DNA of 64,000 nucleotides, taken from contig JACJDG010000003.1 in assembly GCA_016432725.1 (NCBI GenBank), positions 6,664,001 through 6,728,000 on the forward strand, given 5' to 3'. The notes below the pieces were generated by a model. That model did no database searches and was not told the DNA's origin. It was given only the letters and a program-made list of their open reading frames with translations. This document shows, piece after piece, positions 28,452 through 37,585 of this stretch (positions within the stretch are counted from its first letter, which is position 1; the number at the start of each line of letters is the position of its first letter). The translations under genes and the position numbers were made by a program. The DNA comes from Streptomyces sp. DHE7-1. GTDB taxonomy: Bacteria > Actinomycetota > Actinomycetes > Streptomycetales > Streptomycetaceae.

Positions 28452-28850
28452 TTGTTCAGCATCACCGTCCGCGATCACATCATGATCGCCCACAGCTTCC
28501 GCGGCGAGGTGTTCGGGCCCGCACAGCGCCTGCACGGCGCCACGTTCCTGGTGGACGCCACGTTCCGCCGCGAACAGCTGGACGATGACAACATCGTCGT
28601 CGACATCGGCCTGGCCACCCAGGAGCTGGGCGCCGTCGTCGCCGAGCTGAACTACCGCAACCTCGACAACGAGCCGGAGTTCGCCGGAATCAACACGTCC
28701 ACCGAGTTTTTGGCCAAGGTCATCGCCGACCGGCTCGCCGACCGCGTCCACGAGGGCGCCCTCGGCGAAGGGGCCAGGGGCCTGGCGGGACTCACCGTCA
28801 CCCTGCACGAGTCGCACATCGCCTGGGCGAGTTACGAGCGTGCCCTGTGA
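28452..28850 (+). CDS. PTPS/QueD-fold protein lacking the catalytic Cys and a zinc His
   Basis: 132 residues from TTG 28452, which has GGAGGG seven bases upstream; a longer GTG start at 28407 is less likely. It has the T-fold of 6-pyruvoyltetrahydropterin synthases. The first zinc His is present (IMIAHSF). The CxxxHGH motif has become AQRLHGATF, so the catalytic Cys and the third zinc His are both gone, and the catalytic Asp/His pair region reads LNYRNLDN. The pterin-anchoring Glu is kept (LHESHIAW). The S. coelicolor homologue SCO6650 was, as I recall, crystallised and found zinc-free and inactive as PTPS while keeping a pterin-like pocket. Its role is therefore a different reaction or a binding function. 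Confidence 0.85.
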   Translation: MFSITVRDHIMIAHSFRGEVFGPAQRLHGATFLVDATFRREQLDDDNIVVDIGLATQELGAVVAELNYRNLDNEPEFAGINTSTEFLAKVIADRLADRVHEGALGEGARGLAGLTVTLHESHIAWASYERAL

Positions 28851-30140
28851 CGGAGACGACCGTGAAAGCCGGCGGGACGCCCGCGAAGACCATCGGGGCG
28901 CCCGCGAACACCGCCGGGGCGCCCGGGAAGGCCGCCGGGGCGACGGTGAAAGCCACCGGGACGCCCGCGGAGACCACGCAGAAGGCGCGGCTCACCTACG
29001 TGCCCGCGCAGCCCACCGCCCTCGAGAACGTCGGGATCATCCCCATGTCCCTGCGCACCGTGCACTTCGTCATGCCGGGCGGTGTCGACGACCCGGCCGC
29101 GCCGAGCGGCGGCAACGCCTACGACCGCCGGGTCTGCCTGGACCTGCCGGGCTTCGGCTGGCAGGCCGTGCGGCACGCCGTGCCCGGCAGCTGGCCGCGC
29201 CCCGGCCGCGCCGACCGCGACGTGCTCGCCCGCACCCTGCGGGAACTCCCGGACGACACGGTCGTCCTGCTCGACGGCCTGGTCGCCTGCGGCGTGCCGG
29301 AGGTCGTCGTCCCGAGGCGGAGCGGCTGCGGCTCGCGGTGCTGGTGCATCTGCCGCTCGGCGACGAGACCGGCCTGGACCCGGCCGTGGCCGCCGCCCTG
29401 GACGCCCGCGAACGCGTGGTGCTGCGGGCGGCGGCAGCGGTGATCGCCACCAGCGACTGGGCCGTCCGCCGGATCGTCTCCCACCACGGCCTCGACCCGC
29501 AGCGGGTGCATGTCGCGGCGCCCGGCGCCGACATCGCGCCCCTCGCCGCGGGCACCGACGGCGTCTCCCGGCTGCTCTGCGTCGCCGCCGTCACCCCGCG
29601 CAAGGGCCAGCACCGGCTGGTCGAGGCGCTGGCCGCCGTGACCGACCTGCCGTGGAGCTGCGTGTGCGTCGGCGGGCTCACCCAGGACCCGGAGTACGTC
29701 GACCGGTTGCGCGGTCTGATCCGCGAACGCGGCCTCGACGACCGGCTGCTGCTCGCCGGGCCCCGGGCAGGCGCCGAACTCGACGCGGCGTACGCGTCGG
29801 CCGACCTGATGGTCCTCACCTCGTACGCGGAGACCTACGGCATGGCCGTGACCGAGGCGCTCGCCCGGGGAATCCCGGTGCTGGCGACCGACGTCGGCGG
29901 AGTGTCCGAGGCGGTCGGCCGCGCCCCCGACGGCGGTGTCCCCGGCATCCTCGTCCCCCGGAGGACCCGGCGGCGCTCGCCGCCGAATTGCGCGGCTGGT
30001 TCGGGGAACCCGATGTACGCCGCCGGCTCAAGGCCGCGGCCCGCGGCCGCCGCGCGGCACTCGACGGCTGGGCGACCACCGCCCGCAGCCTGGCCGGCGT
30101 CCTCGGCCGGCTCCCCGAGGCACCGAGGAGGGCGGCATGA
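28847..30140 (+). CDS. GT4-type glycosyltransferase (two apparent frameshifts)
   Basis: About 431 residues, GTGA-coupled to the PTPS-like gene. The first 45 residues are a low-complexity Ala/Gly/Thr/Lys stretch. The GT-B fold follows, with VGGLTQDPEYVDRLRGLIRE in the nucleotide-sugar half and the EX7E motif in SYAETYGMAVTEALARG. VAAVTPRKGQHRLVEAL is typical of GT4 enzymes. Breaks are at 29311-29313 (three C, VPEVVV/EAERLRLAVL) and at the five-C run 29955-29959 (GILVP/EDPAALAAELRGW). It probably glycosylates the cluster's product or intermediate using an NDP-sugar, by a retaining mechanism. Confidence 0.82.
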
Positions 30141-31173
30141 CGGACACACGGACGGTGGCCGGGGGCATCCCGGCCCAACCGGGCCCCGGCGGAGCCGAGT
30201 TCGCGCCGGTCGGCGAGGAGGCCGCGATGGGTGCCGATGCACACGAGAGCGACCCGGCCGGTGTGATCGCCGGTGCCGGTCCCGTCACCGGCCCCGGCGA
30301 ACGGGCCACCGTACGGCTGCGGGACGGCGAGCCGCAGGAACCGCCCCGGTACGCCCCGAGTGGCTGCGGCTGCGGGAACCGGCCGACGCGGCGGCGCGGG
30401 CCACCGAGCCGCTGGACACGCTGCGGATCCGGCTGGCCGAACGGCCCGGCGGGGCGGGCGGATCGGCCGTCCACGACCTGGGCTGCGGCACGGGCTCGAT
30501 GGGCCGCTGGCTCGCGCCGCGGCTGGACGGCCCCCAGCACTGGGTCCTGCACGACCGCGACCCGTACCTGCTGCACTTCGCCGCCGTGGGCTCTCCGCGC
30601 GCCGCCGCCGACGGCAGCCGGGTCACCGTCGAGACCCGGCGCGGCGACGTCGCCCGGCTGACCCCGGACGCGCTGAACGGGGCCGCGCTGGTGACCGCTT
30701 CCGCGCTGCTGGACGTCCTCACCCGCGAGGAGGTCGAGACCCTCGCCGCCGCCTGCGTCGACGCGGGCTGCCCGGCGCTGCTCACCCTGTCCGTCGCGGG
30801 CCGGGTCGAACTCACCCCGCCGGAACCGCTGGACGCCGAGATCGCCGAGGCGTTCAACGCCCACCAGCGGCGCGACGGGCTGCTCGGCCCGGACGCGGTG
30901 ACGGTGGCCTGCGAGGCGTTCACCGAGCGCGGGGCGACCGTACGGGTGCATCCGAGCCCGTGGCGGCTCGGGCCGGAGGAGTCCGCGCTGACCGCGCAGT
31001 GGCTGCGGGGCTGGGTGGGCGCGGCCGTCGAGGAGCGGCCCGAACTGTCCGAGCGAGCCGAGCGCTATCTGCGTGAGCGGCTGGCCGCCTGCGAGGCCGG
31101 TGAGTTGGACGTCGTGGTCCACCACTGCGATCTGCTCGCGCTGCCCGAGCCGGTGGGCGGGGCGTCCTCATGA
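30137..31173 (+). CDS. Class I SAM-dependent methyltransferase (one apparent frameshift)
   Basis: About 345 residues, ATGA-coupled to the glycosyltransferase. A disordered, Gly/Pro/Glu-rich lead of about 80 residues precedes WLRLREPADAAARATEPLDT. The AdoMet motif I is VHDLGCGTGSMGRWLA, followed by the acidic strand end HDRDPYLLH and the motif LVTASALLDVLTREEVETLA. The frame breaks at the four-C run 30354-30357. The regiochemistry and acceptor are unknown. Its position inside an overlapped operon makes it part of the same pathway. Confidence 0.82.
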
Positions 31174-32331
31174 GCGGACAGGCGGTGGAGACCGGCGCGC
31201 GGCCGCGCCGGGGTAGCTCGGCGAAACCCCGCCTGGCACGGGTGATCCCGCATGCGCGGATCAGGGGCGTGCGAGGTGGCACCACGGCTCACGCGGTGAG
31301 CGAGGTGACGGCGCCGGCGGAGACGTCCGCGCCCGGGACCGCCCGGCGCGAAGCCCCCCACCGCCTGTTCCGCGGGCTCGACTCCCGTGCCGTCCGCACC
31401 CACTTGGGCACGGTCGCCGGCGTGGGCATCGTCGCCGGGCTGCTGTGGCGGCTCGGTACGGGTGTGCTCCTCGACGGGCTGCGGCGGATCGACTCGGCGT
31501 CGCTGCTGCTGGCCCTGGGCATCGGGCTGGTCACCACGGTGTTCAGCGCGTGGCGCTGGCAGTTGGTGGCCCGGGGCCTGCGCATCCGGCTGCCGTTCGG
31601 GCCGGCGGTCGCCGACTACTACCGGGCGCTGTTCCTCAACGCGGCCCTGCCCGGCGGGTCCTGGGCGATGTGCACCGGGCGGTCCGGCACGGGCAGAGCG
31701 CCGGAGACATCCGGCGCGGGGTGAAGGCGGTCGTGCTCGAACGGGTCGCCGGCCAGGTCGCGCTGGCCGTGTTCGGCGCGGTCGTGCTGGTGGCCCTGCC
31801 GTCGCCGGTGAGGGACGAGGTGCGCGGGCTCGCGGCTCCGGTGGCGCTGGCCCTGGTGGGCGCGCTCGCCGTCGTACTCGCCGTCCGGCTGAACCGCGCA
31901 CCCTCCCGCCGCGGCGGCGCCCTGCGTTCCGCGCTCGGTGAGGCCCGCCGGGGACTGCTGTCGCGCGAGGCCGGACCGGGGTCGCGCTGTCCTCCGCCGT
32001 CGTACTGGCCGGGCACGTCGCGATGTTCGTCGTGGCGGCGCGGATCGCCGGGTCGGCCGCGTCCGTGCCGGTGCTGCTGCCCATCGCGGTGCTCGCCCTG
32101 GTCGCCATGGGGCTCCCGCTGAACGTCGGTGGTTTCGGCCCCCGCGAGGGCGTCACCGCCTGGGCGTTCGGCGCCGCCGGGCTCGGCGCGAGCAGCGGGG
32201 TGGCCGTCGCCGTGGTGTACGGGGTGCTGAGCTTCGTCGCGAGCCTGCCCGGAGCGGCCGTGCTCGTCGCCCGCTGGTACACCGGGCTGCGCGGCTACCC
32301 CGTGCCGCCGCCGGGCCGGAGTCCGAGGTGA
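31170..32331 (+). CDS. UPF0104/LPG-synthase-TM-like membrane protein (two apparent frameshifts)
   Basis: About 387 residues, ATGA-coupled to the methyltransferase. Following a 60-residue soluble N-terminus there are seven or eight membrane spans. The family hallmark is recognisable as YYRALFLNAALPGG followed, one base off, by VLGDVHRAVRHGQ, and later by LPLNVGGFGPREGVTAWAFG. Breaks are at 31656-31658 and the four-G run 31978-31981. Family members (YbhN, AglD, the MprF flippase half) are associated with moving or building lipid-linked molecules. Export or membrane placement of a glycosylated product is inferred. It is the last gene of the operon, convergent with the creatininase-like gene. Confidence 0.8.
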
Positions 32332-33000
32332 GCAGGTCGAAGAGGGCGCCGAACGAGTCCACCAGGCCGGCCAGCAGTTCCTTCCCCTTCTCCGCCGAAC
32401 CCAGCGAAGGGCGGCCGATGACACCCGATTCGGTGTAGGCGGACATTCCCACGGTGAGGAGATGACGACGGTCGTCAGCGGTGAAATCGGCGGACTCGTA
32501 ACCAGGGCGGACGAATTCGGGGTGAGCGTGCAGCAGAACGGACGTCTCGATCTCGCCCGCGTGCATGTCGGTGAGCAGGGAGGTGAGCACACCGGACCGC
32601 TCCCGCGCCGCCTCCCAGTCCTCGGCGGCCGGGAACAGCGCCATCCGCTCCCCGCGCGCGGAGGCCTCCTGGACGACGTTGCCCAGCACGTAGTTGCCGC
32701 CGTGGCCGTTCACCACGACCAGCGCCTCGACACCCGATCGGCGCAGCGAGTCCGCGATGTCCCGGACCACCGCGTGCAGGGTCACCGCGGAGATGCTGAC
32801 GGTCCCCGGCCAGTCCGCGTGCTCGTGCGAACAGCCGATCGTCACGGGCGGAAGGAGGTGCACCGGATACGCGCCGGCGATCTCCCGGGCCACGGCACAG
32901 GCGACGAGCGTGTCGGTCGCCAGCGGAAGGAAGGGGCCATGCTGTTCGAAGCTGCCGACGGGAAGGACGGCGACCTGTGTTGAAACGCCCGCCCCCGCAT
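32153..33000 (-). CDS. Creatininase-family amidohydrolase (frameshift near start, uncertain 3' end)
   Basis: The core is well preserved: VAVLPVGSFEQHGPFLPLAT, VTIGCSHEHADWPGT, VVNGHGGNYVLGN and DMHAGEIETSVLL. Together these supply the Glu, His, Asp and second-shell residues of the two-metal centre. The proposed start is ATG 33000 with GGAAGA upstream, which needs one C added to the run 32992-32996 to give MRGAGVSTQVAV. The frame stays open to 32153. However, everything left of about 32330 is Arg-rich and antisense to the UPF0104 gene, so the true stop was probably lost to another one-base error near LFDLLTSD. Family members include ArfB, which deformylates FAPy nucleotide in archaea. That reaction would follow the divergent GTP cyclohydrolase. 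Confidence 0.75.
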
Positions 33001-33106
33001 CCGTACGTCTTCCGTAGTGTCCGCCGGTACCACCCCGACGCCGGCCGTCCGCGCGCCCGAACCACTCATCTTTCCCGGCCCTTCGTCTCTGCTTAGGAAT
33101 CAGATC
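33001..33106. promoter_or_regulatory. Divergent promoter region: creatininase-like gene / GTP cyclohydrolase II
   Basis: The 106 bp between two divergent starts must carry both promoters. The GTP cyclohydrolase ATG (33107) is preceded by AGGAA at 33095-33099 in a locally AT-rich patch. No clear -35/-10 pair or riboswitch-like structure was seen. Confidence 0.5.
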
Positions 33107-33766
33107 ATGACAGAAAACCTCGGTGTCCTCGGCGAGAAGTCCTCGCGGCGCTCGGGCGCGGAACGCGTCGTCAGCGCGCCGCTGCCCACCGTGTACGGGC
33201 AGTTCCAGGCGATCGGCTACCTGGACCACGACCGCGGTGACGAACAGGTCGCCCTCGTGTACGGGGAGATCGGGACCGAGAACGTGCTGACCCGGCTGCA
33301 CTCGGAGTGCCTGACCGGGGACGCGTTCGGCTCCCGTCACTGCGAGTGCGGCGACCAGCTGGCCTCGGCGCTGCGCGCGGTGGTCGCCGAAGGCAGCGGC
33401 ATCGTCGTGTACTTGAGGGGACACGAGGGCCGGGGCATCGGCCTGCTGGCCAAGCTGCGCGCGATGGCCCTGCAGGCGGAGGGCCTGGACACGGTCGAGG
33501 CGAACCTGGCGCTCGGCCTGCCGGTCGACGCCCGCGACTACGGTGTCGCCGCCGGGATCCTGCACGACCTCGGGGTGCGGTCGGTCCGGCTGATGTCCAA
33601 CAACCCGCGCAAGCGGGAGGCGCTGGTACGGCACGGCATCCAGGTCGCCGAGCAGGTGCCGCTGCTGATCGAGCCGTGCGAGAGCAACATCACCTACCTG
33701 CGGACCAAGCGCGAGCGCCTGGACCACGTCCTGCCCCATCTGGACGCCGTCGCCCACGGGTCCTGA
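33107..33766 (+). CDS. GTP cyclohydrolase II paralogue with Tyr-to-Met at the catalytic position
   Basis: 219 residues, monofunctional (no RibB half). The zinc Cys triad is intact in HSECLTGDAFGSRHCECG, as are the GHEGRGIGLLAKL loop and the DTVEANLALGLPVDARDYG and SNNPRKREAL segments. The residue equivalent to catalytic Tyr105 of E. coli RibA is Met: KLRAMALQ against KIRAYALQ. In S. coelicolor SCO6655, as I recall the published work, the same change goes with stopping at the formylated product FAPy instead of the riboflavin precursor. So the likely reaction is GTP to 2-amino-5-formylamino-6-ribosylaminopyrimidinone 5'-phosphate. It is divergent from the creatininase-like hydrolase. Confidence 0.9.
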   Translation: MTENLGVLGEKSSRRSGAERVVSAPLPTVYGQFQAIGYLDHDRGDEQVALVYGEIGTENVLTRLHSECLTGDAFGSRHCECGDQLASALRAVVAEGSGIVVYLRGHEGRGIGLLAKLRAMALQAEGLDTVEANLALGLPVDARDYGVAAGILHDLGVRSVRLMSNNPRKREALVRHGIQVAEQVPLLIEPCESNITYLRTKRERLDHVLPHLDAVAHGS

Positions 33767-33770
33767 GCGG

Positions 33771-33824
33771 CCGGGCCGGGGGCGGGGCGGGCGTCGCCGG
33801 CCGCCCGCCCCGCCCCCGGCCCGG
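33771..33824. terminator. 23-bp perfect bidirectional hairpin
   Basis: Bases 33771-33793 pair perfectly with 33802-33824 around an 8-nt loop. It sits between the convergent cyclohydrolase and CU044_5270-like genes and can serve both. Confidence 0.8.
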
Positions 33825-33839
33825 TCCCGCTCCCGCCCG

Positions 33840-34776
33840 TCAGCCGTGCTGCCCGATGCGGTCGACCACCTGGATGTCCTTCAGAGTCCTGGTCTCGTAG
33901 TAGTGGTCGACCTGCTTCCACTCGCCGTTGATCTTCTTCGGCGAACTCCCCTCGGTGCGCAGCCCAGATAGTCGTAGGTCCTGCGGTCGAAGAGGAAGGT
34001 GAACGACGCCTTCGGGTGCGAGACTCCGACGGCCTCGCGGCCGGCGACGTCGGCGTCGTGGTAGTCGAGCTTGATGTGGGGGAGCTTCGACAGCGCCTCG
34101 AAGGTGCCGGCCTGCAGGCCGGGGGCATGACACGCGGCCCCATCAGCAGCATGCAGCCCTCGAAGAAGGCCATCACGTCGTCGGCGGGCGCGCCCGCGTT
34201 GCCCCGGAACATGGCCAGCAGCTCGTCGGGGTCCGTCGGCATCTTCTGCAGCTTGGAGTAGACCGTCGGAGGCCACCTCACCTCGTGCTTGCCGAGCGGA
34301 GGGTCGTGGTGGACCTTTCCGTGCTCCTGGCGCAGGGACGGCTTCGAGCCGTCCACCGACATCCAGCTCTCGTCGTTCCACGTCCTGGTGGGCCCGCCCT
34401 TCACCGGCACCTGGGTGATGTAGGTACGGGTGTAGAAGTACTGGTCGTCGCGCGGCACGGGGAGGTCGCTGCCCGCGGCGCGCGATCTGTCGGCGGCCCG
34501 GCGCAGCACCTCCGCCGCGCTGACCGCTTCCAGCCGCGGCGCGCGGTCGCCCTCGTCGTCCAGTGCCACGACCACGGCGCCCGCGGCCGCCGCCGTCAGG
34601 CCGGCGAACGCGGTGCGGAGCACGATCCGCCGGCTCAGCCGGCCCGCACGGGGCGCGGCGCCCTCCGACTCCCGTGCCATGGCGGCCTCCAGGCGGGCCC
34701 GGGCGGCGGTGCGGGCCTCCTCGGACGGCCCCGGCCGCCCGGCGTCCCACGCGCGCACCGTGGTCAGTTCATCCAT
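33840..34776 (-). CDS. CU044_5270-family membrane protein, partner of the sigma factor (two apparent frameshifts)
   Basis: About 312 residues. A cytoplasmic N-terminus (MDELTTVRAWDAGRPGPSEE) precedes one membrane span (LRTAFAGLTAAAAGAVVVAL, about 52-72) and an outer domain with YTRTYITQVPVKGG and FTFLFDRRTYDYLGLRTE. Its ATG overlaps the sigma-factor stop by 8 nt, so the two are made together. In this family the membrane protein is thought to hold or sense for the ECF sigma factor, like an anti-sigma factor; that role is inferred. Breaks are at the five-G run 34121-34125 and at 33963-33965. Confidence 0.75.
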
Positions 34777-35398
34777 GATCGGTTCCCTTCTCAGGTGCGG
34801 TCGAGGTGGTGGCCTCCGGGCCGCCCAGTGCCCGGCGCAGCCTGGTGCGGGCCCGGTGGAGGCGGGAGCGCACCGTGCCGACGGGCAGGCCCAGCGCCTG
34901 CGCGGCCTCCGCGTAGTCGAGCTCGCCCCAGGCGACGACCAGCAGCACGTCCCGGTAACGGGCGGGCAGTTCGGCGAGGGCGCCGGCCAGCACACCGTGC
35001 GCCTCCGCGGCGCTGGTGACCCCGTCCTCCGGGCCTGCCTGCTCCTCCCGCCCCTCCGGCAGCGACGCCATCCGGGACAGTGCCCGCAGCCGGCGTGCCT
35101 CGTCCCGGCGGTGACGGCCGATCAGGTTGGTGGCGATCCCGTACAGCCAGGGCCGGGCGTGCGGATGGGACACGTCGTAACGCCGCCGGCGCTGGAAGGC
35201 GATCACGAAGGTCTCCGCCATCAGGTCGTCGGCGGTGTCGGAGCCCAGGCGCCGGGCGATGTAGCGGTGGATGTCGTCGGCGTGGCGGTCGAAGATCACG
35301 GCGAACGTGTCGGGCGTCTCCCAGGACCGCTCGATGACCGAGCCGTCGGAGGCCCCGCTCGTGTCCGCCGCCACATCCGGGGCGGGCAGCAGGGTCAC
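34769..35398 (-). CDS. ECF RNA polymerase sigma factor
   Basis: 209 residues from GTG 35398, with AGAGGTGG upstream; GTG 35452 would add 18 residues. The sigma-2 region reads FDRHADDIHRYIARRLG and DDLMAETFVIAFQ, with RPWLYGIATNLIGRHRRDEA. The sigma-4 helix-turn-helix is in LPARYRDVLLVVAWGELDYA and EAAQALGLPVGTVRSRLHRA. It is followed directly by its membrane partner, the usual layout for this ECF subgroup. Target promoters are unknown; autoregulation from the gap at 35399-35525 is likely. Confidence 0.88.
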   Translation of the reverse strand: MTLLPAPDVAADTSGASDGSVIERSWETPDTFAVIFDRHADDIHRYIARRLGSDTADDLMAETFVIAFQRRRRYDVSHPHARPWLYGIATNLIGRHRRDEARRLRALSRMASLPEGREEQAGPEDGVTSAAEAHGVLAGALAELPARYRDVLLVVAWGELDYAEAAQALGLPVGTVRSRLHRARTRLRRALGGPEATTSTAPEKGTDHG

Positions 35399-35525
35399 GT
35401 TCCACCTCTGCGATTCATGTCGCGTCCTCGGGTCTCGGGGTCGTGTGGTCACCTGCTGTTCGCCGCTGCGCGGCCACGAGTTCCAGACAGTCGAGTGACG
35501 TGCGTCACATGACTATGGGTGCGGG

Positions 35526-36120
35526 TCAGTAGATGACGCAGGAGACACCGCACAAGCCCATCCCGGTCTCCGCGGCGAGACGCCACATGCGGAGCGGACC
35601 GTCCAGCACGGACTCGTCTCCGGGGCTGTGGCCGAGCCGGTCTCGGCCCGGGCGGCGGCCCGCTCCGCCGGGCTGAACGACAGGGCGCGTTCCACACGCG
35701 GCAGCGCGGCGCGCACGTCGCCGAGCTGAGCAGGAGGTTTCCGCACCAGCCCGGCAGCAGTGCTGCCCGTGCGGGCCCTATGACGTGGAAGAACGACTGC
35801 ACCGCCCAGTCCCTGCTGTGCACGGAGAGGAACAGCCGGTCCTCGATCCCGTCCTGGCCCCAGACGTCGTCCAGCATGGAGAATGGGTCGTCGCACGACA
35901 ACCCGTCGTACATCTTCTGGACATGGCCGCCGCCGCAGAGCAAGTCCAGGAAGTCGGCCGAGGGTTCGTCAGCCGGATCCCCGGCCGTCCAGCGCTCCCA
36001 GCGCTCCCGCGCGAACGGCTCGCCGCGCTCCGCGTCGATCAGCGGGAGCAGACGAGGCGCGAGCTCCCCGATGAAGGCGTCGTCGTGGGCGCTGATGCTC
36101 CACGCGGTGGTGATCCCCAT
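35526..36120 (-). CDS. Hypothetical protein, DUF7691-like (apparent frameshifts)
   Basis: About 198 residues are needed to join three frames. The intact N-terminal two-thirds run from MGITTAWSISAHDDAFIGEL to SFFHVIGPARAALLPGWCGN, followed by GDVRAALPRVERALSFSPAE and then GDESVLDGPLRMWRLAAETG, ending CGVSCVIY at 35526. There is no signal peptide or membrane span. The C-terminal pattern reminds me of small Streptomyces proteins grouped as DUF7691, but I am not certain. It is monocistronic on the minus strand, and its function is unknown. Confidence 0.6.
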
Positions 36121-36142
36121 GGCCCAGGACGGTAGCCGGGGG

Positions 36143-37366
36143 TCAGACGACGAGGGATTCGTGCACCAGGCGGCGCAGGTCCGGGAAGACCTTCAGGTTC
36201 TTCGGGCGGACCTGGGTCATGAACTGGACGGTCAGGTCGTGGGAGGGCGCGATCCAGAAGGCGGTGGTGGCCACGCCGGTCCAGCCGTAGGTGCCCGGGC
36301 TCGTGGGGGCGAGGGTGCGGGTCGGGTCGACGACGACCGAGACGTTGAAGCCGAAGCCGAGCCCCGCGTTGAAGCGCTCCTGATGGACGGGGGCGCCGAA
36401 GGAGTCGAGCTGGGCGCCGCCGGGCAGTTGGTTGCGGGTCATCAGGGCGACCGACCCGGGGGACAGCAGGCGGGTGCCGTCCAGCTCGCCGCCCCGCCGC
36501 AGCATCTCCGTGAACCGGTGGAAGTCCCCGGCGGACGCGACCAGGCCGCCGCTGCCGGACAGGAACAGCGGCCGGCCCCGTACCGGCAGCCCCGGGACCG
36601 GGGTGATGCCGCCGTCCTCCGTCTCGCCGTACAACTCGGCGAGCCGGCCGGCCTGTTCGTCCGTGATGTGGAACCCGGTGTCCGTCATGCCGAGCGGGCC
36701 GAGGATCCGCTCGGCGAAGAACTCGTCCAGCGGTTGGCCCGAGACCACTTCGATCACCCGGCCCAGCACATTGGAGGCGACGGAGTAGTTCCACCGCGTG
36801 CCCGGCTCGAACTGCAACGGCATGCGCGCGTACACCTCGACGGTCTCGGCGAGATCCTTGCCCGGCGGGACCGAGTACTCCAGGCCCGCCTCGCGGTACA
36901 GCGCGTCGACGGGGTGCTTGTGGTAGAAGCCGAAGGTCAGGCCCGCCGTGTGGGTGAGCAGATGCCGGATCAGGATGGGGCCGCGGGCCGGGCGGGTGCG
37001 CACGTCCGTGCCCGAGCCGCCCTCGTACACCCGCGGGGCGGCGAACGCGGGCAGGTGCCGTTCGAGCGGGTCGTCCAGGCAGAGGCGGCCCTCCTCCACC
37101 AGCAGCAGCACCGCGACGGCGGTGACCGGCTTGGTCATGGAGTAGATCCGCCACAGGGTGTCCGTCCCGACCGGCAGCCCGGCCGCGCGGTCCCGGTGAC
37201 CGTAGGCGGTGAGGTGGGCGACGCGGCCGCCGCGGGCCACGGAGACCAGGAAGCCGGGCAGCCGCCCGTCGTCGACGAGGCGGGCGAAGTGCCGGTCCAG
37301 GCGGTCGAGCGCCTCCGGGTCCAGGCCGGCCTCATCCGGGGCGGCTTCCTGACGCAGCTCTGCCAT
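36143..37366 (-). CDS. Serine hydrolase of the beta-lactamase/esterase VIII family
   Basis: 407 residues from ATG 37366, with GGAGGAGAG upstream. The SxxK catalytic motif is SMTK (in LWRIYSMTKPVTAVAVLLL) and the YxN-type tyrosine is in WNYSVASNVLG. The C-terminal substrate loop reads YGWTGVATTAFWIAP. There is no signal peptide, which favours a cytoplasmic esterase or amidase over a penicillin-binding protein or beta-lactamase. The substrate is not predictable. It is divergent from the PPOX-type gene across about 220 bp in which no regulatory motif stands out. Confidence 0.85.
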   Translation of the reverse strand: MAELRQEAAPDEAGLDPEALDRLDRHFARLVDDGRLPGFLVSVARGGRVAHLTAYGHRDRAAGLPVGTDTLWRIYSMTKPVTAVAVLLLVEEGRLCLDDPLERHLPAFAAPRVYEGGSGTDVRTRPARGPILIRHLLTHTAGLTFGFYHKHPVDALYREAGLEYSVPPGKDLAETVEVYARMPLQFEPGTRWNYSVASNVLGRVIEVVSGQPLDEFFAERILGPLGMTDTGFHITDEQAGRLAELYGETEDGGITPVPGLPVRGRPLFLSGSGGLVASAGDFHRFTEMLRRGGELDGTRLLSPGSVALMTRNQLPGGAQLDSFGAPVHQERFNAGLGFGFNVSVVVDPTRTLAPTSPGTYGWTGVATTAFWIAPSHDLTVQFMTQVRPKNLKVFPDLRRLVHESLVV

Positions 37367-37585
37367 CGCTCTCCTCCGGTCGCGTCGTACCCGCGCGGCA
37401 CGACCGCCTCTCCCGCCGGAACGGCCGCACGGTCTCATCGTCGCGCAGGAACGCCGGGACGGACCCCGTCAGCGGCGGGTGTGATCGACATGACGTCCAG
37501 GCCCGGCGAGCACCGGTAACGCCTTTCCCTGTCCTACGCCCTTCGGGCGGGAATGCGCGGCCCGTCCCGGCGAGTTGATCCAGGT

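Noticed and set aside
32153..32330. Last 55 or so codons of the creatininase-like frame as real protein
   Set aside because: They are Arg-rich, resemble no family member and lie antisense to the UPF0104 gene.
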